Below the pieces are notes generated by a model. The model had not been told where the DNA came from. It saw only the letters and a program-made list of their open reading frames with translations, and made no database searches. Below are positions 18,668 through 24,728 of a stretch of 32,389 bases of DNA, piece by piece. Within the stretch, counting starts at the first letter, position 1, and each line of letters begins with the position of its first letter. Origin of the DNA: Allorhizocola rhizosphaerae (GTDB lineage Bacteria > Actinomycetota > Actinomycetes > Mycobacteriales > Micromonosporaceae); assembly GCF_003426775.1 (NCBI RefSeq), contig NZ_QJUG01000087.1, positions 1 to 32,389 of the forward strand, in the 5' to 3' direction. The position numbers and the translations under genes are program-made.

Positions 18668-19465
18668 ATGACGCATCCGAGCGTCTATAACCGACAGTCC
18701 GAATTGGAGCGCCAGGCGGGTGGCGGGCGCGCCGATATCGGCGTGCTCACCGTGCTGAGCGCGGAGTTGCGCGCGGTCGTTGCCATGCTGCGCCGCCGTC
18801 CCGGGTTCATGACGCGCGACCTGCCCGACGGGGGCGTGGCATATGAGGCGATGGTCGACCGGGCGCGGGCGGTGGCCCTTCAGGCCGTCGAGCCGGGCCG
18901 GCGTAGCGCGGCCGTCGCCTACGCCGCGCTGAGCAGGCTGTGCTCACCCAAGGTGGTCGCGCTGGTCGGTGTGGCGGGTGGAGTGCACGACGACGTGGGC
19001 CTCGGCGACGTCGTGATCAGCGATCAGATCATCCACTACGAGGAGAGCGACTCCGGCAGGACCACGCAGCTGAGCGGCTATATCCTGCGGCGAGTCAACG
19101 AGTTCTTCGCCGCGCACGACAACCCGCTGTACCAGGTCAGCCCCAGCACGGGGCGCACCTTCAAGGTGCTGCGCGGCCCGATCGGCTCGGGCGAGGCGGT
19201 CATCGCCGACGCCGCCTCGCAGGTGCGCGCCTATCTGGCCGCGTGCAACGACAAGACACTCGCGATCGAGACCGAGGCGGGCGGGGTGGCGCAGGCGTTC
19301 TACGAGCGGGCGGCGTCGGATCGAGGAGTGCTCGGGTGGCTGTCGATCCGCGGGATCAGCGATCTGGCGGGCGTGGACCGTGACGACCTGTTCCACGACA
19401 TCGCCTCCCGGCACGCGGCCGAGACGCTGGAGCGGATCGTGCCCTATCTCGTGCCGGCGGACTAG
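18668..19465 (+). CDS. Nucleoside phosphorylase superfamily, MTA/SAH nucleosidase-like
   Basis: A 265-residue PNP_UDP_1-fold enzyme. Motifs: DIGVLTVLSAELRAV (Glu33), ALVGVAGGVHDDVGLGDVV, GPIGSGEAVIAD, AIETEAGGVAQAF (Glu203) and IRGISDLAG (Asp232). The Glu33/Glu203/Asp232 set matches the acid residues of MTA/SAH nucleosidase, so cleavage of an adenine or nicotinamide N-glycosidic bond is plausible. This branch resembles stand-alone and effector-fused nucleosidases more than housekeeping Pfs. It is divergent from an NrtR-type regulator, and its predicted promoter carries two palindromes. It converges on a two-TM protein, with only 5 bp between stops. Substrate unproven. Confidence 0.82.
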   Translation: MTHPSVYNRQSELERQAGGGRADIGVLTVLSAELRAVVAMLRRRPGFMTRDLPDGGVAYEAMVDRARAVALQAVEPGRRSAAVAYAALSRLCSPKVVALVGVAGGVHDDVGLGDVVISDQIIHYEESDSGRTTQLSGYILRRVNEFFAAHDNPLYQVSPSTGRTFKVLRGPIGSGEAVIADAASQVRAYLAACNDKTLAIETEAGGVAQAFYERAASDRGVLGWLSIRGISDLAGVDRDDLFHDIASRHAAETLERIVPYLVPAD

Positions 19466-19470
19466 ATGTC

Positions 19471-20247
19471 CTATTGGGGGGTGGCGGTGAAGTCGGCCGG
19501 ACGGCCGCCGTCCCAGATGCGCTCGAATTCGAGGGCGAAATGGCGGTACCAGTGCGGCTCCCGGTCGATGGCCAGGGTCAGCACCGGATCCGGCCCAAGG
19601 AACCGGTGCGAATAGAGGTCCACTTGGATGATCCCGGTGTGGCCGTCGGGGTCGATCAGCGTGAGCCCGAAAGCCGGGACGAACTGCAGCAGCCGCACCT
19701 CCAGGCGCCCCTTGGCCCGCGGCGTGGCGGCGAGCTCGCGCAGCAGGTCGATGGCCGTGGTGAGGCGGTGGTGGAAGATGTGCGCATCGTCGGGGATGAC
19801 GCTGCGCCGGGCCGCCTCGTGCGGGGCCTGCGAGTCGGGGTCGATCAGGGCGATCCGGATGTGGGCCCCGTCGGCCAGCCGGCGCTGCATCTCGCCCGCG
19901 AGGTTGCGGATGGTCCGGTTGAGCGTGACCCCGACTAAGCGCAGGTCGGTCGCGCCGGAGATGTCCAGCCCGATGCCGGAGCGCGACGGTGTCAGGAGCA
20001 GATCGGCCGACGGGATGCCCTCGCCGTTGCGCACCAGCCGGGCCAGCTCGTCCACATCGGACTGAAGCTCGGCCACCTGGTGGCGGCTGTTGAGCGCGCT
20101 GAGCGCGACCAGTGCGAGCGTGCCGAGCGTCGCGGCCGCGACGACCGGGGTGTCGACGATATCGAGCAGCCCGAGCACGCTTATCACCAGCGCGAGGCCG
20201 GCCGTCAGATACAGCTCGAGGTTGCGGCCGAGCCGGGGAATCTGCAT
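19471..20247 (-). CDS. Two-TM protein with cytosolic PLD-like/DUF5919-like domain
   Basis: A 258-residue protein with two membrane helices at about 11-31 and 33-52, then a short coiled coil (RHQVAELQSDVDELARLV). A soluble alpha/beta domain follows: NRTIRNLAGEMQRRLADGAHIRIALIDPDS, GRLEVRLLQFVPAFGLTLIDPDG and HFALEFERIWDGG. The pattern resembles phospholipase-D-fold domains found in actinomycete regulators and membrane proteins, but no HKD catalytic motif is seen, so it is probably binding or sensory. I do not recognise a characterised homologue. It ends 5 bp from the convergent nucleosidase stop and has no terminator between. Confidence 0.6.
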   Translation of the reverse strand: MQIPRLGRNLELYLTAGLALVISVLGLLDIVDTPVVAAATLGTLALVALSALNSRHQVAELQSDVDELARLVRNGEGIPSADLLLTPSRSGIGLDISGATDLRLVGVTLNRTIRNLAGEMQRRLADGAHIRIALIDPDSQAPHEAARRSVIPDDAHIFHHRLTTAIDLLRELAATPRAKGRLEVRLLQFVPAFGLTLIDPDGHTGIIQVDLYSHRFLGPDPVLTLAIDREPHWYRHFALEFERIWDGGRPADFTATPQ

Positions 20248-20280
20248 CAGGCCAAGTTCTCACATGGCCCACGTGGTTGG

Positions 20281-20610
20281 CTATGCCCTTTCGCCCCGTT
20301 TGCCGTCGGCACCGGTCGCTATGTGCCGCAACGTATCCCGCAGTTTCGCCAGCTCGCCGGTGGGCAGGCCGGTGGCCTTGGCGATGGCCCGCGGGATGCC
20401 CTCGGCACGGGCTCGCATGGCCTCACCCTCGCGGGTGAGGCTGATGACGACCGAGCGCTCGTCGCGCGGGTCGCGCGAGCGCCGGACCAGCTGGGCCGCC
20501 TCCAGCCGCTTGAGCAAACGGGGAGAGCGTGCCCGAGTCGAGCAGCAGCGCCTCGCCGAGCGCCTTGACGGTGGTGTCGCCGTGCTCCCAGGGCACAAGC
20601 AGCACAAGGG
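20281..20610 (-). pseudogene. MarR/OhrR-family regulator remnant
   Basis: The minus strand encodes the C-terminal two thirds of a MarR-family protein in two frames. VLLVPWEHGDTTVKALGEAL then LLLDSGTLSP reads in one. LLKRLEAAQLVRRSRDPRDE then RSVVISLTREGEAMRARAEG continues in another. One extra base in the AAA run at 20516-20518 causes the shift. The first 35-40 residues are missing, and homology stops close to repeat copy C (20622). The stop is at 20281. It is a truncated, frameshifted gene. A sequencing error could explain the shift but not the missing N-terminus. Confidence 0.8.
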
Positions 20611-20621
20611 ATCCCGGGCGC

Positions 20622-20676
20622 GTTGATCATGAAGGCGACGCGCGCCGTTGAACATGGACGTAAGTTCATGATCAAC
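20622..20676 (-). repeat. Dispersed palindromic repeat, copy C
   Basis: The arms GTTGATCATGAA (20622-20633) and TTCATGATCAAC (20665-20676) are perfect over 12 bp. Read on the minus strand the interior is CTTACGTCCATGTTC, as in copy B, but the CGGCGGCGTGTCG core is altered and the copy is a few bases shorter. It sits about 12 bp from the truncated end of the marR pseudogene. Confidence 0.8.
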
Positions 20677-20699
20677 CGAAAGGAGGAGGTGTGGCGGGC

Positions 20700-20730
20700 T
20701 TGTAAAAATAAGGGGCTTTGGTTTTAGAAT
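20700..20730 (+). promoter_or_regulatory. Promoter of the SufR-like gene (leaderless)
   Basis: TTGTAA (20700-20705) and TAGAAT (20725-20730) are 19 bp apart. The GTG start is at 20737, six bases after the -10 box, so transcription should begin at or next to the start codon. No Shine-Dalgarno sequence precedes the gene. A separate strong AGGAGGAGGT at 20681-20690 precedes only 4-12-codon frames. Confidence 0.5.
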
Positions 20731-20736
20731 GCTCGG

Positions 20737-21366
20737 GTGGATGAGGGGCAGATCAATAGCGTGGGTGCGCTCGCCGATCCGACCCGGCGGCGGGCATATG
20801 AGCTCGTGGTCGAGGCGGGGCGGCCGGTCGGGCGGGATGAGGTCGCCCGCGAGCTGGGCGTCGGGCGGACGCTCGCGGCGTTCCACCTCGACCGTCTGGT
20901 GGAGGCCAGGCTGCTGGAGGCGGTCTTCGCGCGGCTGACCGACCGGACCGGTCCCGGGGCGGGGCGGCCCGCCAAGCTCTACCGGCGCAGCGACGCTCAG
21001 GTGGAGGTCACCTTGCCCCCACGGTCCTATGTGGAGGTTGGCTCGGTGCTCGCGGAGGCGATCGAGCGGGCCGGCGCGGACCTTGCGCTGCAACGGGTCG
21101 CGTTCGAGCGCGGCCGCGCCGCTTCTTCGCAAACGATGGACAATGCTTTGCGAGAGCGCGGATATGAGCCCGCGACCACCCCGGAGGGCGACATCTGCCT
21201 TCGCAACTGCCCATTCCACACGCTGGCCGAGGAGTTCCCGCCGCTGATCTGCGGCATGAACCTCGCCCTGCTCACCGGCCTGGCCGAAGGCGCCGGCTGG
21301 CCCGTCACCCCCCGCATGCGGCCCGAAAAGGGGCGCTGCTGTGTCGTATTGGAGAGGCAAGGATGA
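20737..21366 (+). CDS. SufR-like winged-helix regulator with cysteine-rich sensor domain
   Basis: A 209-residue regulator. The N-terminal winged helix (about 8-85: GALADPTRRRAYELVVEAGR, AFHLDRLVEARLLEAVF, GRPAKLYRRS) is followed by a sensor domain with DICLRNCPFHTLAEEFPPLI and CGMNLALLTGL. Cysteines at 154, 158, 172, 201 and 202 match the iron-sulfur-binding pattern of SufR-type regulators, so a [4Fe-4S] or redox sensor is inferred. It is not next to suf genes, so its regulon is probably different. The GTG start looks leaderless. Its stop overlaps the DUF3291 start by 4 bp, so the pair is an operon. Confidence 0.82.
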   Translation: MDEGQINSVGALADPTRRRAYELVVEAGRPVGRDEVARELGVGRTLAAFHLDRLVEARLLEAVFARLTDRTGPGAGRPAKLYRRSDAQVEVTLPPRSYVEVGSVLAEAIERAGADLALQRVAFERGRAASSQTMDNALRERGYEPATTPEGDICLRNCPFHTLAEEFPPLICGMNLALLTGLAEGAGWPVTPRMRPEKGRCCVVLERQG

Positions 21367-21800
21367 ATCTGGCGCAGTTGAACGTCGCCCGCATGCGGTT
21401 CCCGTTGGACAGCCCCGAGATGAAGGACTTCGTCGACGCGCTGCCCGAGATCAACGCCCTCGGTGACGCCAGCCCCGGCTTCGTGTGGCGCCTGCAGGGC
21501 GACAACGGCGACGCCACCGGCTTTCGCCCTTTCGGCACCGACGATGTCATCATCAACCTGACCGTGTGGGAGTCGGTCGAGGCGCTGCGCGACTTCATCT
21601 ACCGCACGACACATCTGGAGTTCATGCGGCGCCGGCGAGAATGGTTCACCTATGAGGGTCTCAAAAACCATTTAGTGCTCTGGCCGGTACCGGTCGGGCA
21701 CACACCGACCATCGAAGAGGCCAAAGCCCGTCTCGACCATCTCGACACCCATGGCCCGACCCCGCACGCCTTCACCCTGCGCCAGGTCATAGGCGGCTGA
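21363..21800 (+). CDS. DUF3291 protein (dimeric alpha/beta-barrel-like)
   Basis: A 145-residue DUF3291 protein: MNLAQLNVARMRFPLDSPEM, the FVDALPEINALGDASPGFVWRL block, INLTVWESVEALRDFIYRTTH and REWFTYEGLKNHLVLWPVPVG. The family looks related to antibiotic-biosynthesis-monooxygenase-fold proteins and has no assigned function. The ATG overlaps the stop of the SufR-like regulator (ATGA), so the two are translationally coupled and probably act in one redox or iron-sulfur response. No cofactor motif is obvious. Confidence 0.85.
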   Translation: MNLAQLNVARMRFPLDSPEMKDFVDALPEINALGDASPGFVWRLQGDNGDATGFRPFGTDDVIINLTVWESVEALRDFIYRTTHLEFMRRRREWFTYEGLKNHLVLWPVPVGHTPTIEEAKARLDHLDTHGPTPHAFTLRQVIGG

Positions 21801-21870
21801 CCGCGCGGGCCTTGGCCGCGATCATAGCGGCGGGCTTTGCGGAACTGCTCGGGTGCGATAAGGATGACGC

Positions 21871-22974
21871 GTGACAAGTGATCGGCAGCCGCAGCAGCGG
21901 GAGTCGAGCGTCCGGGTGTCGACGCTGGAGCTGTTTTTCGACCTGGTGTTCGTGTTCACGGTCACACAGCTGACGGCCTTCCTGGCCGACGAGCTGTCGT
22001 GGGGCAACGCGGGCAAGGCGCTGTTGATGCTCGGCGTGATCTGGTGGATGTATGGCGGCTACGCATGGCTCACCAACACCGTGGCGCCCAGTGATGCCGT
22101 GCGGCGGGGCCTGCTGATGGCGGGCATGGCCGGATTCCTGCTGATCGCGCTGGCCATCCCCGACGCGTTCGGCGCCAGCGGGTGGGCGTTCGGTGTGGGC
22201 TACTTCGTGGTCAACGCGATCCACAGCGGGCTGTTGCTGCGGGCCAACCCGGCCGCGATGCGCATGCTGGCCCCGCTGAACCTGCTCAGCGCCGGACTGG
22301 TGCTGGTGGGCGGGTTCGTGCCGGGCGACTGGCGCTGGGCCGTGTGGCTGGCCGCCCTCGCGGTGCAGGCCGGCTCGCCGTACCTGCACCCGCTCAGCGA
22401 GTGGGCCATCAACTCCGCCCACTTCGTGGAGCGGCACGGGCTGATCGTGATCGTGGCGCTGGGCGAGTCGATCGTGGCGATCGGCATCGGCGCGCGAGAC
22501 CTGCCGCTCGACCGGGCCATCGTCGAGGTGGCGCTGCTGGGTCTGGTGATCTCGTTCGGCCTGTGGTGGCTGTACTTCGGCGGCGACGACGAGGCGGCCG
22601 AGCACGCGCTCGACGCGACCCCGCCGCTTCACAAGGGGCGCAAGGCGATTCACGCGTTCGGGTTCGCGCACTGGCCGCTGCTGTTCGCTGTGGTCGCGTT
22701 CGCGGCGGGCGTGAAGAAGGCGATCCACTACGCGGACGCGGCCGTGTATCTGCCGCAGGCGCTTCTGCTCGCCGGCGGCGTGGCGCTGTTCCTGCTCGCG
22801 GACGTGTGGTTCCGGGCTGCGCTGCGTATCGGGCTGCTGCGCTTGCGGGCCATCGGTGCGGCGGTCGCGCTCGCGACCGTCCCGTTAGGACTCGTGTCCA
22901 CGGCCGGGCAGATGCTCGCCCTTGTCGCCGTGCTGGGCCTCGTGCTGGTGATGGAAAAACTAAGGCACGCTTAA
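21871..22974 (+). CDS. Low temperature requirement protein A (LtrA) family membrane protein
   Basis: A 367-residue polytopic membrane protein with about ten hydrophobic segments. LtrA signatures are STLELFFDLVFVFTVTQLT near the N-terminus, IWWMYGGYAWLTN, and FVERHGLIVIVALGESIVAI (about residues 188-207). LtrA was named for cold growth of Listeria, but its activity is unknown. Length is in the normal range. GTG 21871 has AAGGA at 21860-21864. It follows DUF3291 after 70 bp and could be in the same unit, though no overlap supports that. A chitinase promoter begins just after the stop. Confidence 0.9.
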   Translation: MTSDRQPQQRESSVRVSTLELFFDLVFVFTVTQLTAFLADELSWGNAGKALLMLGVIWWMYGGYAWLTNTVAPSDAVRRGLLMAGMAGFLLIALAIPDAFGASGWAFGVGYFVVNAIHSGLLLRANPAAMRMLAPLNLLSAGLVLVGGFVPGDWRWAVWLAALAVQAGSPYLHPLSEWAINSAHFVERHGLIVIVALGESIVAIGIGARDLPLDRAIVEVALLGLVISFGLWWLYFGGDDEAAEHALDATPPLHKGRKAIHAFGFAHWPLLFAVVAFAAGVKKAIHYADAAVYLPQALLLAGGVALFLLADVWFRAALRIGLLRLRAIGAAVALATVPLGLVSTAGQMLALVAVLGLVLVMEKLRHA

Positions 22975-22986
22975 GTATTGATTGCC

Positions 22987-23042
22987 TTGACTATTGGTTG
23001 GCTGCTGAGTATGTTGCTGCTGACAGTTAGGAAACTTTCCTA
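22987..23042 (+). promoter_or_regulatory. Chitinase promoter with 15-bp palindromic operator
   Basis: TTGACT (22987-22992) is 17 bp from TATGTT (23010-23015), a good housekeeping promoter, with the start point near 23022. TAGGAAACTTTCCTA (23028-23042), a perfect palindrome around one central C, lies directly downstream of that point and 16 bp before the chitinase GTG. Its position suits a repressor that blocks transcription. The binding protein is not identified here. Confidence 0.65.
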
Positions 23043-23058
23043 TCGGTTGGGAGCTGCC

Positions 23059-24675
23059 GTGAAACGAATCCTGTTAATACTCGCGTTAGTCGCATCCACC
23101 ACGCTCCTAGGCGCTCCACACGCGAGCGCCGCGGAGCTCGCGGTCAACGGCGGCTTCGAAACCGGGTCGCTGTCGCCCTGGTCGTGCAGTCTCGGCTCGG
23201 TGGTGACGAGTCCGGTGCACTCGGGCGCGAGGGCTTTGCGCGGCGCGGCGTCCAGTTCGGACAATGCGCGCTGCACGCAGACCGTCAACGGCCTGGTGCC
23301 GGGCACCTCCTACACGCTGTCCGGCTGGTTCAACGGCAACTACACCTACCTCGGCGTCACCGGCGGCGCGTCCACCTGGCGCAGCGGATCGTGGGGGCAG
23401 CTGTCGCTCACGTTCACCGCCTCCGGCGGCAGCGTGCAGATTTATTTCCATGGTTGGTACGGCCAAGGCGCCTACCATGCCGACGACATCAGCCTGCAGG
23501 GACAGGGTGGGGGCAACCCCGGCGGGCCCGGCGCACCGGGCAATCTGCGCTCCACGGGAGTCACGAACACGTCGATTTCGTTGGCGTGGAACGCATCCAC
23601 GGGCACCGTCTCCGGGTACCGCGTCTATGAGGGCGGCATTCAGCGGCTGCAGACGACGTCGCTCAGCGGCACCATCTCCGGCCTCGGCACGTGCACCACG
23701 CACACCTACACCGTGCGCGCCTACAACGCGGCCGGTGAGTCGGCGGGCAGTAATGCGGTCACGGTGACCACCACCGGCTGCACCAATCCCGGCCCGACCG
23801 CGATGAAGGCGCCATATCTGTATCTCGGCTGGGGCAACCCGCCATCGGTGTCCACCGTGATGTCGGCGACCGGCATCCGCCAGTTCACCATGGCGTTCAT
23901 GCTGTCGGGCGGCGGGTGCACGCCGATGTGGGACAGCCAGCGCCCGCTCACCGGCGGCGTCGACCAGCAGGTGATCAACCAGATCCGCGCGGGCGGCGGC
24001 GACATCGAGATCTCGTTCGGTGGCTGGAGCGGCAACAAGCTCGGCCCCAACTGCTCCACACCACAGGCGTTGGCCAACGCGTATCAGCAGGTCATCAACG
24101 CGTACAACCTGAAATTCATCGACATCGACATCGAGAACACCGACGAGTTCGAAAACGAGGCGGTGCAGGACCGGATCCTCAACGCACTGAAGATCGTCAA
24201 GCAGAACAACCCGGGCATCACCACCATCATCACGTTCGGCACGTCGCAGTCCGGGCCAACCTTCTGGGGCACGCGTCTGATCAACCGGTCGCGCGAGCTG
24301 CAGGCCAACATCGACAACTTCACCATCATGCCGTTCGACTTCGGTTGCACCGGCAACATGTTCACGTGCACGACGTCGGCGGCCGACGGCCTTCGCAATG
24401 CCTTGAAGGCCGCCTATGGCTGGACCGACGACCAGGCGTACCGGCGGATGGGCATCTCCGGCATGAACGGGCTCTCCGACCAGCAGGAGATGACATCCCT
24501 GCAACACTGGACCGACATCAAGAATTGGGCGACCGCACGACACATCCCGCGCCTGGCGTTCTGGTCGGTCAACCGCGACCGGCCGTGCCCGGGCGGCGGC
24601 GTCACGTCCAACTGCAGCGGCATCTCGCAGCCGGACTGGGAGTTCACCCGGATCACCGCTTCCCATGCGCCGTAG
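23059..24675 (+). CDS. Secreted GH18 chitinase with carbohydrate-binding and FnIII domains
   Basis: A 538-residue exported protein. The signal peptide KRILLILALVASTTLLGAPH ends at ASA, with cleavage near residue 24. A carbohydrate-binding beta domain (about 25-150, AELAVNGGFETGSLSPW to YHADDISLQ), a Gly/Pro linker and an FnIII domain (about 165-235) precede a GH18-like catalytic barrel (about 250-535, YLYLGWGNPP...). The active site is Asp355-Ile-Asp357-Ile-Glu359, where Glu359 is the proton donor. The first Asp of DxxDxDxE is Lys352. GTG 23059 has GGGAG five bases upstream and leads straight into the signal peptide. It is monocistronic, with its own promoter and a downstream hairpin. Chitin or another N-acetylglucosamine polymer is the likely substrate. 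Confidence 0.88.
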   Translation: MKRILLILALVASTTLLGAPHASAAELAVNGGFETGSLSPWSCSLGSVVTSPVHSGARALRGAASSSDNARCTQTVNGLVPGTSYTLSGWFNGNYTYLGVTGGASTWRSGSWGQLSLTFTASGGSVQIYFHGWYGQGAYHADDISLQGQGGGNPGGPGAPGNLRSTGVTNTSISLAWNASTGTVSGYRVYEGGIQRLQTTSLSGTISGLGTCTTHTYTVRAYNAAGESAGSNAVTVTTTGCTNPGPTAMKAPYLYLGWGNPPSVSTVMSATGIRQFTMAFMLSGGGCTPMWDSQRPLTGGVDQQVINQIRAGGGDIEISFGGWSGNKLGPNCSTPQALANAYQQVINAYNLKFIDIDIENTDEFENEAVQDRILNALKIVKQNNPGITTIITFGTSQSGPTFWGTRLINRSRELQANIDNFTIMPFDFGCTGNMFTCTTSAADGLRNALKAAYGWTDDQAYRRMGISGMNGLSDQQEMTSLQHWTDIKNWATARHIPRLAFWSVNRDRPCPGGGVTSNCSGISQPDWEFTRITASHAP

Positions 24676-24686
24676 GCACTCAATCT

Positions 24687-24724
24687 TGTGCGGTCGTGCA
24701 TGCCATGGCGTGCACGCCCGCACA
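24687..24724. terminator. Long hairpin between convergent chitinase and SARP genes
   Basis: Two 18-base arms (24687-24704 and 24707-24724) pair with one mismatch and one G-U wobble around a two-base AT loop. The arm starts TGTGCGG and the other ends CCGCACA. It fills nearly all of the 53-bp gap between the two stops, so it can serve as a terminator for both strands. Confidence 0.78.
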
Positions 24725-24728
24725 GGAT

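Noticed and set aside
20281-21360. Long minus-strand ORF (359 codons) across the marR remnant and the SufR-like gene
   Set aside because: Its upper part is the antisense of the SufR-like gene, and only the last part matches MarR. It is a composite of a shadow frame and a pseudogene.
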